Source of the DNA: Microvirga sp. 17 mud 1-3
Lineage (GTDB): Bacteria > Pseudomonadota > Alphaproteobacteria > Rhizobiales > Beijerinckiaceae
DNA: 64,000 nt
Reading direction: 5' to 3'
NCBI RefSeq assembly: GCF_003151255.1
Contig: NZ_CP029481.1
Location: 3,348,001-3,412,000, forward strand
A program made the translations under genes and the position numbers. Below the pieces are notes generated by a model. It had not been told where the DNA came from and searched no databases. It saw only the letters and a list, made by a program, of their open reading frames with translations. Below, in pieces: positions 29,265 to 39,139 of the stretch (positions within the stretch are counted from its first letter, which is position 1; the number at the start of each line of letters is the position of its first letter).

Positions 29265-30008
29265 TTACTGACCGGCCTCGAACCACTTCTGGACGAGCTT
29301 GTCGTAGGTTCCGTCCGCCTTCACCTTGGCGATGGCGTCGTTCAACTCCTTGGTCAGTTCGGGCAGGTCCTTGCGGACGGCCATCCCGTACTCCTCGACC
29401 GTGAGCTGCTTGTCGATGACCTTCACGGTCGGACGGCTCTTCGCGAACAGCTTCGCGGCGGGCTTGCCGGTCACGGCCGCATCGACCCGACCGATCTCGA
29501 CCAGGCTGAACATTTCCTGGTTCTTCTCCACCTCGACGCGCTCCACCTTCGGGAACTTCTCCTGCAGATAGGCAACGGACTTGGTGCCGACCTGCACGGA
29601 GACCTTCTTGCCCGCGAGATCCTCAGGCCCGTTGATCGTGGTGTTGTCCTTCTTCACCAGCATCACGAGGCCGCCGGGATAATAGGGATCCGTGAAGTCG
29701 ACGACCTTCTTGCGCTCGTCCGTGATGTAGATCGCCGAGACGGCCATATCGAAGCGCTTGGCGAGAAGCCCGGGGATGAGTCCCTTGAAGTCGATGGAGG
29801 TCCACTCGACCTTCTTGCCCATCTTCTGCGCCACGGCCTCGACGAGCTCGATATCGAACCCGGTCAGCTTTCCATTCTCCTGGAATTCGAACGGCATGAA
29901 GGTCGCGTCCGTCGCCACCCGCAGGGTTTCGGGTGTCTGGGCCTGAGCGACGCTCAGGCAGGCCAGAGCCCCGGCCACGCCGAGGGCAAGCTTACGAAAC
30001 AATGTCAT
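29265..30008 (-). CDS. Polar amino acid ABC transporter substrate-binding protein
   Basis: This periplasmic protein of 247 residues belongs to solute-binding family 3. The signal peptide (KLALGVAGALACLSVAQAQ) ends near residue 24. Family landmarks are FMPFEFQENGKLTGFDIELVEAV, MAVSAIYITDERKKVVDFTDPY, and GKKVSVQVGTKS. The ATG at 30008 has GGAG upstream; the frame runs 33 codons further into the iclR gene. A glutamate-, glutamine- or histidine-like ligand is likely by class. The link to hutG suggests formimidoylglutamate, but that is inference. Confidence 0.9.
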   Translation of the reverse strand: MTLFRKLALGVAGALACLSVAQAQTPETLRVATDATFMPFEFQENGKLTGFDIELVEAVAQKMGKKVEWTSIDFKGLIPGLLAKRFDMAVSAIYITDERKKVVDFTDPYYPGGLVMLVKKDNTTINGPEDLAGKKVSVQVGTKSVAYLQEKFPKVERVEVEKNQEMFSLVEIGRVDAAVTGKPAAKLFAKSRPTVKVIDKQLTVEEYGMAVRKDLPELTKELNDAIAKVKADGTYDKLVQKWFEAGQ

Positions 30009-30027
30009 GGGATTTCCTCTCCTTTGC

Positions 30028-30753
30028 TTAGACTTGAAGATTGGTCGAAATGGCCTTGGCGGCCGCGAGCGTGAACCGGATGAACTCGTCGCGCCGCTCG
30101 CCGACACGGGAGCTCGGCGCCATCAGGCTGATGCTGCCTTCGAGGCGTTCGCCGTGTGAGAAGATCGGGACGCTCGCACCCCAGACGCCGGCATCGACCT
30201 CCCCCTCGCTTTCGGCGTAGCCACGCCGCTGGATCGTTTCCAGATCCTTCAGGAGAGCGGAGCGAGCCGCGGCGTCCTGCGCGAGCAGGCGGTTCAGCAC
30301 CTCGTCACGGACGCTCTGAGGCAGGAAGGCCAGGAGAGCCTTTGCGGAAGCGCCCCGGCTCAAGGGCTGAGACCGCCCTTTGCTGAACGAGCAGCGCAGG
30401 GATTGCGGGCTTTCGATCATCTCGAGGCAATAGACCTCGGTGCCCAGGGCCTTCATAAGGCCGACGCTCTCCTGCGTCATCAGACACAGCCTCTGCATCT
30501 CGGGCAGGGAGGCGGCAAGGACCTGGGAAGTCCGGTCGAAGTTCTGCGCCATTCTCAGGCAGACGGGGCCCGGGCCGTAGCCGATGTCGCGCCCCAGATC
30601 CACGATGAAGTCCCGCTCCTTCAGCAGGGTGAGGTGCCGGTAGGCGCTGGAAAGCGGAATGTCCGCAAGCTCGCTGACGCGCTTCGCCGAAAGCGGCTCG
30701 CGGGCGGTCGCAACCGCCTCCAGCACGTCCAGAAGTCGCTCGACTGCCGACAT
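30028..30753 (-). CDS. IclR-family transcriptional regulator of the ABC/hutG operon
   Basis: This is a 241-residue IclR-type regulator. The N-terminal winged helix shows PLSAKRVSELADIPLSSAYRHL, and the effector domain includes PQSLRCSFSKGRSQPLSRGASAKALLAF and the C-terminal EGSISLMAPSSR. The ATG has GGAGCGAGG directly before it. It is the first gene of the operon, 19 bases before the binding protein gene. A near-consensus promoter with an overlapping palindrome lies 30-70 bases upstream, consistent with autoregulation. Confidence 0.88.
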   Translation of the reverse strand: MSAVERLLDVLEAVATAREPLSAKRVSELADIPLSSAYRHLTLLKERDFIVDLGRDIGYGPGPVCLRMAQNFDRTSQVLAASLPEMQRLCLMTQESVGLMKALGTEVYCLEMIESPQSLRCSFSKGRSQPLSRGASAKALLAFLPQSVRDEVLNRLLAQDAAARSALLKDLETIQRRGYAESEGEVDAGVWGASVPIFSHGERLEGSISLMAPSSRVGERRDEFIRFTLAAAKAISTNLQV

Positions 30754-30781
30754 CCTCGCTCCAAATTCTTATTCTGTGAGA

Positions 30782-30822
30782 TTCATATTTCCATGCCGTG
30801 GGAAATTCAACAATGAATTTCC
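30782..30822 (-). promoter_or_regulatory. iclR operon promoter with overlapping palindromic operator
   Basis: On the minus strand TTGAAT (30810-30805) and TATGAA (30787-30782) are 17 bp apart, a good sigma-70 match. A palindrome GGAAATTCA-ACAA-TGAATTTCC (30801-30822, perfect 9-bp arms) covers the -35. A third, related half-site overlaps the -10 (ATTCATATTTCC, 30781-30792). This arrangement suits repression or autoregulation by the IclR protein encoded 28 bases downstream of the -10. Confidence 0.75.
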
Positions 30823-30991
30823 AACGTCGGTTGCCCTCGTGCCGCATTGGAAACGAAGTTACGTACTTCAGGGAGGGCGGGGATGCGTGCACCAAGAGCC
30901 GGCCCGACGAAACGGACACGGCATGGCGCAGCGCGGCATGCGGGGCTGCAGCGACTTTTGATGGGAAAGAGATGGCGCCGATGGCGGAAGG

Positions 30992-31867
30992 TCAGGCGCG
31001 GAGCAGGAGCGCGGACGGACTTTCCGGACAGATCCTGTACGCCGAGCGTCCTTTCGCTTGGCTTTCGTCCTTGGCGGCATAAAGCGCCGCATCGGCCTTT
31101 TCCACGAGCTCCTGCGCGGTTCGTCCCGACTGAGGATGGAAAGAAATGCCGATGGACACCCCGACATTGACCGTTTGACGATCGACCGAGACCGGCTGGT
31201 CCACGAGGCTCATGACCTTCTCGGCAATCTCCTGAGCAGCCGCGAAGGCTCCGCCGCGCTCCGAAGCTTCGAGCCCATATGCGATGATCGCGAACTCGTC
31301 GCCTCCCAGGCGGAAGACACCGTCCCGCTGGCGCGTGCCTGCACGCAGGCGCCGCGCCACGTTTCGAAGGACGGCATCTCCCATGGGATGCCCGAAGTGA
31401 TCGTTGACCTGTTTAAAATGATTGAGGTCGAGCAGCAGGATCGCCGCAACCTCGCGCGCCTCCGCAGCCCCCTCTTCCGGGTTCACGAGGGTCGCAAGCG
31501 CTGCGTCGAATGCAGCGCGATTGGACAATCCGGTGAGGAAGTCGAGCCGGGCCTTCATTTCGGCCTCGGCGGCCCGCTGCTCAGCCCTGGCTCTCTCGGC
31601 AACCTCGCGGCGCACCTCCTGCAATCGTCGCCATGAGAAGATCCAGAGACTTACGCACAGAAAGACGCCGAGCAGGACCGTCTCGTGAAAGTCGATCCGC
31701 TTCTCGGACGGGAGACCCTCAATGAAGCCGAAGATCGTGAATTCGTACGAGACCCAGAGCAGGATGAGGAAGGCCGTTGCAAGGAGGAACAGATCCTGAC
31801 GAGCCTGTCTCTGAAGCCACCGGTACCCCTCGGGAGGCGCATTCACGCGGTCGAAATCCTGGCTCAT
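30992..31867 (-). CDS. Membrane-anchored diguanylate cyclase
   Basis: This GGDEF protein of 291 residues has two N-terminal transmembrane segments (about 20-42 and 58-76: FLLATAFLILLWVSY and ETVLLGVFLCVSLWIFSW). A short coiled linker rich in Arg, Ala and Glu (VAERARAEQRAAEAE) follows, then the GGDEF domain with FRLGGDEF and an RQRD I-site. No separate sensor domain is seen. ATG 31867 is used; a GTG six codons upstream is possible. It has no operon partners, being flanked by gaps. Confidence 0.85.
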   Translation of the reverse strand: MSQDFDRVNAPPEGYRWLQRQARQDLFLLATAFLILLWVSYEFTIFGFIEGLPSEKRIDFHETVLLGVFLCVSLWIFSWRRLQEVRREVAERARAEQRAAEAEMKARLDFLTGLSNRAAFDAALATLVNPEEGAAEAREVAAILLLDLNHFKQVNDHFGHPMGDAVLRNVARRLRAGTRQRDGVFRLGGDEFAIIAYGLEASERGGAFAAAQEIAEKVMSLVDQPVSVDRQTVNVGVSIGISFHPQSGRTAQELVEKADAALYAAKDESQAKGRSAYRICPESPSALLLRA

Positions 31868-32227
31868 TGTCTTAATCTGCACCACCCATAGAAATCTGCA
31901 GCGCAGATTTGAATGTCACCGTAGAACATTCGACGGCCCTTCCAAGACAAACGTCTTGAATGGGGACGCTGCACGTCGAGGCCTCTGCGCCGCGCGGGAT
32001 TCTCTGTAGCGCTCCGCCCACGGAGCTCGCTGACACCCAACTCGACCTCAGCCGGCAACATCAAGTGGCCCATTAACCTGTAAACTACCTAACCTCCAGC
32101 GATAAATTTTCGTCGAAACACACGACTGTTCTTTCATTTACAAAAACTTCCCTTGCGGAATTCATTCCATTTTGAGACATGCGATTTCACTGCGGTCATC
32201 GGTTCCGGAATCGCCAGGGGGGAACGA
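31868..32227. other. Intergenic region between diguanylate cyclase and autotransporter genes
   Basis: This 360-base gap separates two divergent genes. The half near the autotransporter (about 32085-32165) is AT-rich for this genome and presumably holds its promoter. I see no clear -35/-10 pair, RNA gene or small coding frame. The autotransporter frame extends into this gap from a TTG, but no ribosome site supports that start. Confidence 0.45.
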
Positions 32228-35026
32228 ATGGTTCATCGTACAAGTCAAGCACGCAAGAATATAACTATGGCCAAGGGCCTGTTCGCCCTGACGGCAGTCT
32301 CGGCGACTGCTCTCTCCTGGCCTGCCCTTGCGGTCAATCTCAACGATCCTGCCGAACAGGCGGCAGGCGGAATCACAAATTACTGGGATCGCGGCAATAC
32401 GCTGCCGAACGTCGTCGCGCTCTACACCGACCGTGGCGAGTGGTGCACGGGCACCCTCATCAACAGCCGCACGATCCTGACGGCATCCCATTGCATCATG
32501 GACGAGGATACGGGCGCGATCAGAAACGACCCGTCCGCCCTGAACGACCAGATCCGCTTCGGCAGCAACGCAAGTGTCGCAACACCGAACGACCGCGCCG
32601 TCAGCGGTGCCTATGCCCACCGCGGCTATGATCCATCGGGTTACGGACTGCATGACATTGCGCTCCTGTCCCTGAGTGGCCCCGTCAAGAACGTCGTTCC
32701 GGTCACACTGATCGGCCCCAACGATCCTCTTCCGGCGAAGGGCTCCCTCGTCCTCATCAGCGGATATGGCCGCTCCGGCACGGGCACGGATCCGGACATC
32801 AACAACGACGACAAGCGGCGCATCGCCTACACAAATATCGGCGGATATGAGCCGACGCAGCCCGGCAATCCGCGCTCCATCGCGGCTCAGTTCCGGGTTC
32901 CCGGCTCGCCGTCGAACCCGGACAGGTTCGGGCTCGATGCCCAGGGCGTCCCCCTCCCGGATCTTCAGGGGCAGCCCGGCCCCGGCGACAGCGGCGGACC
33001 GCTCTTCCTTGTGACGGAAAACGGACTTGTCCAGATCGGCACGGTCATCGGCGGCGGAAACGGCTACGGCGCGATCGATTACTGGACGCCGGTGCAGGAT
33101 TATTACGGCTGGATCCTCGAGAACAATCCCCTCCGCACGACCTCATCCAACGTGGGAAGCTTCGCCTGGAGCAACCCGAGCGCATGGACCGATACGCTGG
33201 GTCGCAGCGAGGTTCCCAATAACCAGGACGGCGGCTTCACGGGGTTCGGCGAGGTCGGTCGCTACTATGAGGTCTCCCTGAAGGCGGCCTCGACCATCAC
33301 GGCCGACATGGACGCGACCGTCGACAGTCTCACCATCGCTCATTCCCAGGCGACGCTCGCCATTCCGGCGCAGCATACGATCACGACCCTGCTCGACACT
33401 CAGATCGACAGCGGTGCCCTGCGGGTCGATGGGCGGCTCGGCGTTCAGAACCTCTTTGTCATGGGCGGCGTCCTTTCCGGCACCGGCACGGTTGCGTCCT
33501 CAGGGGAAGTGATCAATGCCGGCGGCATGGTATCGCCCGGCCAAGCGAATGCCCTCGGCACCCTCACGATTGCGGGGAATTACCGGCAGCTGTCGGACGG
33601 CACCCTGGCAATCCGTGTGACGGAGTACGGTTCAGACCGGCTCGCCGTCACCGGCACCGCACGCCTCGACGGAACGCTCGCTCTCGCCGGAACACCCACG
33701 GCCATCGACACCAGCAAGAACTACACCGTGCTTACGGCCGCCCAGGGCGTCGACGGCCGCTTCGCCCAGGTGAACTCGAACCTTCTGTTCCTCAACCCCG
33801 CCCTGGCCTACCAGTCGGATCTGGTCAGCGTCTCGTTCGTGCGCAACAAGCGAGCCTTCGACACGGTTGCGGCGGATGCCAATGACGACGCGGTCGCGGA
33901 CGCCATTGCGACCCTCGAGCCCTCGAACCCCATCTATCAATCGGTCGTCGCCGGCACGACCGCGCAGGAGATCCGTGACACCTTCGACCTCCTCTCGGGC
34001 GAGGCGCACGGCTCGGCCGTGACGGCGGGCTATGCCCAGGCCGGGCTGATCCAGACCACCCTCCTCACCCGCCTGCGCCAGCCGCTCACGTCCCTGCCGC
34101 TGCTCGCCCAAGGCGCCTACGGCGCCGCCTTCGCGGCCGATCGGCCCGGCCAAGCCGTGGCCCCGGTCGCGGTCACGCCCGCTCCCATCGCCCCGCGCTA
34201 TGCCCTGTGGGGGGAAGGCTTCGGGGCCTGGGGCAAAACCCGCTCCGACCGCAATGCCGCTTCGCTCGACACCTCCACCGGCGGCTTCCTGATCGGTGCC
34301 GATGCCCAGGTCACGGACGGCTGGCGCCTTGGCCTCGCCGGCGGCTATCTGCGCACCTCGTTCGATGTCGATGCCCGCCTCTCGTCCGGCTCGAACGAGA
34401 GCATCTTCGGTGCCCTCTACGGCTCTGGCCAATGGGGCGCCCTCACCCTGCGCCTCGGCGCGGCCTATGCCCGCCACGACATCGACTTGAGCCGCACCAT
34501 CACGTTCCCGGGCTATGCCGATGCGGTCAAAGCCTCCTATGACGGTTCGACCCTGCAGGCCTTCGGCGAGCTCGGCTACCGGCTCGGCTTCGGCGCGCTG
34601 GCGCTCGAGCCGTTTGTCGGCGCGTCCGTGCTGCGGCTGTCGACCGACGGTTTCCAGGAGCAGGGCGGGGCTGCCGCGCTGACCGGGTATGGGCGGACCT
34701 ATGATCTCGGCACCACGACCGTGGGCTTAAGGGCCGAGGCGCGCTTGAGCGAGACGGTGCCGCTGACGCTGAGCGGCCTGCTCGGCTGGCGGCATGCCTA
34801 TGGCGATGTGGCGCCCGAGGCGCTGCTGGCCTTTGCGGGCGGAGCCTCGCCGTTCACGGTGGCGGGCGTGCCGGTCGACCGGGATGCCTTGGTGGCCGAG
34901 GCGGGTCTCGACTGGCGGGCCTCGGAGGCGATCAGCTTGGGCGTCAGCTATGCCGGGCAGATCGGCGCACGGGCGCAGGAGCATACCGTCAAGGGCAACT
35001 TCGTCTGGAGGTTCGGGACCTATTGA
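32228..35026 (+). CDS. Trypsin-like serine protease autotransporter
   Basis: This secreted type V protein has 932 residues. A long signal peptide ends near SWPALA (about residue 35). A trypsin-fold protease follows with H88 (TASHC), D143 (LHDIALL) and S255 (GDSGGPLF). A passenger stem (about 300-650) holds beta-helix-like and autotransporter-repeat stretches such as GGVLSGTGTV and GGMVSPGQ. The final 276 residues (YALWGEGFGAWG to the terminal aromatic residue) form the beta-barrel. AGGGGGGAA lies before the ATG. The gene stands alone and is followed by a strong hairpin. Targets of the protease are unknown. Confidence 0.9.
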   Translation: MVHRTSQARKNITMAKGLFALTAVSATALSWPALAVNLNDPAEQAAGGITNYWDRGNTLPNVVALYTDRGEWCTGTLINSRTILTASHCIMDEDTGAIRNDPSALNDQIRFGSNASVATPNDRAVSGAYAHRGYDPSGYGLHDIALLSLSGPVKNVVPVTLIGPNDPLPAKGSLVLISGYGRSGTGTDPDINNDDKRRIAYTNIGGYEPTQPGNPRSIAAQFRVPGSPSNPDRFGLDAQGVPLPDLQGQPGPGDSGGPLFLVTENGLVQIGTVIGGGNGYGAIDYWTPVQDYYGWILENNPLRTTSSNVGSFAWSNPSAWTDTLGRSEVPNNQDGGFTGFGEVGRYYEVSLKAASTITADMDATVDSLTIAHSQATLAIPAQHTITTLLDTQIDSGALRVDGRLGVQNLFVMGGVLSGTGTVASSGEVINAGGMVSPGQANALGTLTIAGNYRQLSDGTLAIRVTEYGSDRLAVTGTARLDGTLALAGTPTAIDTSKNYTVLTAAQGVDGRFAQVNSNLLFLNPALAYQSDLVSVSFVRNKRAFDTVAADANDDAVADAIATLEPSNPIYQSVVAGTTAQEIRDTFDLLSGEAHGSAVTAGYAQAGLIQTTLLTRLRQPLTSLPLLAQGAYGAAFAADRPGQAVAPVAVTPAPIAPRYALWGEGFGAWGKTRSDRNAASLDTSTGGFLIGADAQVTDGWRLGLAGGYLRTSFDVDARLSSGSNESIFGALYGSGQWGALTLRLGAAYARHDIDLSRTITFPGYADAVKASYDGSTLQAFGELGYRLGFGALALEPFVGASVLRLSTDGFQEQGGAAALTGYGRTYDLGTTTVGLRAEARLSETVPLTLSGLLGWRHAYGDVAPEALLAFAGGASPFTVAGVPVDRDALVAEAGLDWRASEAISLGVSYAGQIGARAQEHTVKGNFVWRFGTY

Positions 35027-35053
35027 GCCGGACCCATCGATCTCTTGCCTGAT

Positions 35054-35078
35054 GAGGGCGCGCCAGTGGCGCGCCCTT
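35054..35078 (+). terminator. Hairpin after the autotransporter gene
   Basis: GGGCGCGCC (35056-35064) and GGCGCGCCC (35068-35076) form a perfect 9-bp stem with a three-base loop, extended by one A-T and one G-T pair. It lies 30 bases after the stop codon and is followed by TTCGTCGTT. A rho-independent terminator is the likely role, although the T-run is weak. Confidence 0.65.
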
Positions 35079-35226
35079 CGTCGTTCAAGGAAGGGCCGGC
35101 GCCCTTCAGTGATGCCGCGATGTTGACGGCCGCATCCGTAGACCGATACTCCGTGGAAACATCACCGCGTACGAAAACCTCCTTCGTCATTCGGCCCTCA
35201 CATCCCTGCCCTATCGGCCTGTCATC

Positions 35227-35949
35227 ATGAGAACCGCATACCGCATCGAGCAGCTTCTCACGGGATCCGTGGCGCCGCTCGGGCCGCGCGGGATCCCGAG
35301 CGGCATAGCCAAGCGCCCACGCCCGGACCGTGTCTGGCTCGGCCCTGAAGGATTGACCGGAGACGAACAGGGCGACCGCCGACATCACGGCGGCCCTGAG
35401 AAGGCCGTGCACCACTATGCCTTCGACCACTACGCGACCTGGCGCGCCGCGCTGGGGGAACGCGACGTGCTTTTTCGGCCCGGAGCCTTTGGCGAAAATC
35501 TCTCGACGACGGGCCTCACCGAGGCGGAGGTCGCCATCGGCGACATCTTCCGCGCCGGCGAGGCGCTGATCCAGGTCAGCCAGGGGCGCCAGCCCTGCTG
35601 GAAGCTCAATGCTCGCTTCGGCGTTCCCGACATGGCGACACGCGTCCAGACCAGCGGCCGCACCGGTTGGTATTACCGCGTGATCGAGCCAGGGTTCGTG
35701 GAGGCCGGCGATGAACTCGTCCTGGTCGAGCGCCCGGTTCCCTCTTGGACGATCGAGCGCCTGTGGCGCGCGCTCTATGTCGACAAGCTGAACATCCCGG
35801 AGCTCACCGCGATGACCGCTCTCACGCTTCTATCGGAAAACTGGCGCAAGCACGCCGAGAAGCGCCTCGCGACCGGTCAGGTCGAAGACTGGTCCCGCCG
35901 CCTCGTCGGCGACCCGGGCCAAGCACCTGCGGCGCCGGAGCGTTCCTGA
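35227..35949 (+). CDS. MOSC domain-containing protein (YiiM-like)
   Basis: This 240-residue protein has a MOSC domain (about 28-165), which in relatives binds a sulfur-ligated molybdenum cofactor. The conserved cysteine is in GRQPCWKLNARFG. Also seen are GDRRHHGGPEKAVHHY and FGENLSTTGL, both YiiM-family features, and a C-terminal helical 3-alpha region. YiiM-type proteins reduce N-hydroxylated compounds in E. coli. It stands alone between the autotransporter and the RND operon. Confidence 0.85.
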   Translation: MRTAYRIEQLLTGSVAPLGPRGIPSGIAKRPRPDRVWLGPEGLTGDEQGDRRHHGGPEKAVHHYAFDHYATWRAALGERDVLFRPGAFGENLSTTGLTEAEVAIGDIFRAGEALIQVSQGRQPCWKLNARFGVPDMATRVQTSGRTGWYYRVIEPGFVEAGDELVLVERPVPSWTIERLWRALYVDKLNIPELTAMTALTLLSENWRKHAEKRLATGQVEDWSRRLVGDPGQAPAAPERS

Positions 35950-35981
35950 AGCGGAGTGCCCCGTTCTGCGAGCGACTGGCC

Positions 35982-38900
35982 TCATTCGGCCGGCGCCGGA
36001 GGAGCCGGCGCCTCAGCAGGCTCCTGGCGTTTCCTGTCGCGCGTCACCAGTCGGAAGAACAGCGGGACAAAGAAGATCGCCAGGAAGGTCGCGGCCAGCA
36101 TGCCGCCGATCACGCCCGTGCCGATGGAGTGGCGGCTGGCCGAACTGGCGCCCGTCGCGGTCGCCAGCGGCACGACACCGAGGATGAAGGCGAGCGAGGT
36201 CATGACGATGGGCCTGAACCGGAGCCGCGCTGCCTCAAGGGCGGCCTCGTAGGCCGGCATTCCGGCGCGGTAGCGCTCTGTCGCAAACTCGACGATCAGG
36301 ATCGCGTTCTTGGCCGCCAGGCCGATGAGGGTGACGAGACCGACCTGGAAATAGATGTCGTTCTCGATGCCGCGCAGCCAGATGGCCAGGATGGCGCCAA
36401 AGACCGCGAACGGGACCGCCGCGATGACCGCGAACGGCAGCGACCAGCGCTCGTACTGCGCCGCCAGGATCAGGAACACCATGATGAGGCCGAACACGAA
36501 CCCTTGCGTGCCCGTTCCGGCCGATTGCAGTTCCTGATAGGCGGATCCAGTCCAGCCGATGGAGTAATCGGACGAGAGGGTCTGGGCGACCACCTGCTCC
36601 ATGGCCGCGATGGCCTGGCCGGACGAATAGCCAGGCGCCGGATTGCCCTGGATTTTCGCCGCCGGGAAGACATTGAACCGGTCGACTACATCCGGCCCGA
36701 CGATGCGGGTGGCCGAAACCAGAGCGTTCAGAGGAACCATCGTGTCGTTGGCGGAACGCACGAAGACGTGCCGCAGATCATCCGGCGTCTGACGGAACTG
36801 GGCCTCGGACGACAGGCTCACCCGATAGGTGCGGCCGAACAGGCTGAAATCGTTGACGTACAGGCTCCCGAACGTGCTCTGCATGGTGTCGAAGATGGTC
36901 GTGATCGGCACGCCCAGCGCCTTCGCCTTGTCCCGGTCGACATCGATCCGGTACTGGGGCACACCCGTGTTGAACGTGGTCGAGACACCCGCAAGCTCCG
37001 GGCGCTGGCTGGCCGCCTGAATCACCTGCTGAGCCGCCTGGGCGAGGCTCTCCAGATTGCCGCCGGAGCGGTCCTGAAGATAGAACTCGAAACCGCCCGT
37101 GGTGCTCAGGCCCATGATGGGGGGCGGGTTGAAGCCGATCACGACCCCGTCACGGAAATTGGCGTTGAGGGCTGCAAAAGACGGCGCGAGATTGCGCGCA
37201 TCAAGGCTCGGATCCGTGCGTTCCGACCAGTCCTTGAGGGTGACGAAGGACACGCCCGCATTGGTCTTCTGCGCCCCGGACAGGAAATCGAAGCCTGAAA
37301 TCGTCACCACGTCGGCCACGGCCGGGTTCTGCATCGCCCCTTCGGTGACCTTCGCGGTGACGGCGATCGTCCGGTCGAGGGAAGCGGCCGGCGGCAGCAT
37401 CGTCACAAGGAAGAAGGACCCCTGATCCTCCGCCGGCACGAGCCCTCCCGGGACCCGCTGGAACAGCCACCAGGTGGCCCCAAACATCAGGACAATGATG
37501 GCCAAGACCGCCAGGGCGCGCCGCAGGAAGAAGGCGGTGCCGCCGACGAAACGCTGGGTCAGCCAGTCGAAGCCGCGGTTGAAGACGCGGAACGGCAGCC
37601 AGGGCTCCTGATGTCCCTCCTTGAGAAAGACCGCGCACAGGGCCGGCGTCAGGGTCAGGGCCACGATGCCGGACACGACCACCGACACCGCGATGGTGAC
37701 GGCGAATTGCCGGTAGAGCTCGCCGGCCAGCCCGCCGAGGAACGACACTGGGATGAACACTGCGCAGAGCACGAGCACGACGGCCACCACCGGCCCGCTG
37801 ACCTCGTGCATCGCCTGGATCGCCGCCTCGCGCGGGCTCTTTCCCTCCGACGACATGATCCGTTCGACGTTCTCCAGAACGATGATGGCATCGTCGACCA
37901 CGATGCCGATGGCCAGGATGAGCCCGAACAGGGTGAGGAGATTGATGGAGAAGCCGAGCAGATACATGCCCGCGAAGGTGCCGATGATCGAGACCGGTAC
38001 GGCGAGGACCGGGATAACCGTCGCCCGCCAGTTCTGCAGGAACAGGAAGACCACCACGACCACCAGAATGATGGCCTCGATGAAGGTATGGACCACCGCC
38101 TCGATCGATGCGTTGATGAAGAGCGTGGTGTTGAACGGCACGTCATAGCGCAACCCGTCGGGGAAACGCCGCGAGAGCCGCTCCATCGCGGACTCGATGG
38201 CCCGCGAGACCTCCAGCGCATTGGCGTCGGGCTGGAGATAGATGCCGATGGGCACCGTCGGCGCTCCGTTGAGGGTCGAGACGGTCGAGTAGTTCTGCGA
38301 GCCGAGCTCGACCCGCGCCACGTCCTTCAGCCGCAGCGCCCCGCCGTTTTCATCGGAGCGCAGGATGATCTGCTCGAACTCGCGCGGATCCGCAAAGCGC
38401 CCCTGTGTCGTCACCGAATAGGTGAAGGCCTGGCTGCCGGGCATCGGCTCCTCGCCAAAGCGGCCCGCCGCGAACTGGGCGTTCTGCTCCCGGATGGCGT
38501 TCGCAATGTCGCCCGGCGTGAGGTTGTACTGGGCGACCTTGTCGGGCTTGAGCCAGATGCGCATCGAATAGTCGGAAGCGCCGAAGAAGGAGGCATCGCC
38601 TACGCCGGGCGTTCGCCGCAGCTCGTCGATGATGTTCACGAGCGCGTAGTTCGAGATGTAGATCGTGTCGTAGCGCCGATCCGGGGACGACAGGGTGACG
38701 ATCTGCAGAATCGACGATGACTGCTTCGTGACCGTGACGCCCTGTCGCCGCACCTCTTCGGGCAGGACCGCTGTCGCGCGCTGGACGCGGTTGTTGACGT
38801 TGATGGTCGCCTGGTCCGCATCGGTGCCCGTCTTGAAATAGACCGCCAGGCTCATGGTGCCCGACCCCGTGGAGGTCGATTGCATGTAGATCATGTCCTC

Positions 38901-39116
38901 GACGCCGTTGACCTGCTGCTCCAGGGGCGCTGCCACGGTCTCGGCAATCGTCTGGGCGCTCGCGCCCGGATAGGTCGCCGAAACCACGACCTGAGGAGGA
39001 ACGATCTCGGGATATTGCGCGATCGGCAGGACCCGCATGGCGAGGAGCCCGGCCAGCAGGATGACGATGGACAGGACCGAGGCGAAGATCGGGCGGTTGA
39101 TGAAGAACGTCGACAT
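35982..39116 (-). CDS. RND multidrug efflux transporter, inner-membrane pump (AcrB/MexB type)
   Basis: This proton-driven pump of the HAE1 family has 1044 residues, the expected length. The N-terminus [16 protein letters not shown] and the first periplasmic loop [19 protein letters not shown] are typical. The proton-relay Asp pair is in [16 protein letters not shown]. The C-terminal part [14 protein letters not shown] and [19 protein letters not shown] is conserved. It lies 23 bases after the adaptor gene on the same strand. No outer-membrane channel gene is nearby, so a shared TolC-like protein is expected elsewhere. Confidence 0.94.
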   Translation of the reverse strand: MSTFFINRPIFASVLSIVILLAGLLAMRVLPIAQYPEIVPPQVVVSATYPGASAQTIAETVAAPLEQQVNGVEDMIYMQSTSTGSGTMSLAVYFKTGTDADQATINVNNRVQRATAVLPEEVRRQGVTVTKQSSSILQIVTLSSPDRRYDTIYISNYALVNIIDELRRTPGVGDASFFGASDYSMRIWLKPDKVAQYNLTPGDIANAIREQNAQFAAGRFGEEPMPGSQAFTYSVTTQGRFADPREFEQIILRSDENGGALRLKDVARVELGSQNYSTVSTLNGAPTVPIGIYLQPDANALEVSRAIESAMERLSRRFPDGLRYDVPFNTTLFINASIEAVVHTFIEAIILVVVVVFLFLQNWRATVIPVLAVPVSIIGTFAGMYLLGFSINLLTLFGLILAIGIVVDDAIIVLENVERIMSSEGKSPREAAIQAMHEVSGPVVAVVLVLCAVFIPVSFLGGLAGELYRQFAVTIAVSVVVSGIVALTLTPALCAVFLKEGHQEPWLPFRVFNRGFDWLTQRFVGGTAFFLRRALAVLAIIVLMFGATWWLFQRVPGGLVPAEDQGSFFLVTMLPPAASLDRTIAVTAKVTEGAMQNPAVADVVTISGFDFLSGAQKTNAGVSFVTLKDWSERTDPSLDARNLAPSFAALNANFRDGVVIGFNPPPIMGLSTTGGFEFYLQDRSGGNLESLAQAAQQVIQAASQRPELAGVSTTFNTGVPQYRIDVDRDKAKALGVPITTIFDTMQSTFGSLYVNDFSLFGRTYRVSLSSEAQFRQTPDDLRHVFVRSANDTMVPLNALVSATRIVGPDVVDRFNVFPAAKIQGNPAPGYSSGQAIAAMEQVVAQTLSSDYSIGWTGSAYQELQSAGTGTQGFVFGLIMVFLILAAQYERWSLPFAVIAAVPFAVFGAILAIWLRGIENDIYFQVGLVTLIGLAAKNAILIVEFATERYRAGMPAYEAALEAARLRFRPIVMTSLAFILGVVPLATATGASSASRHSIGTGVIGGMLAATFLAIFFVPLFFRLVTRDRKRQEPAEAPAPPAPAE

Positions 39117-39139
39117 GATGGGCGCGCTCCTGCGGCGGG

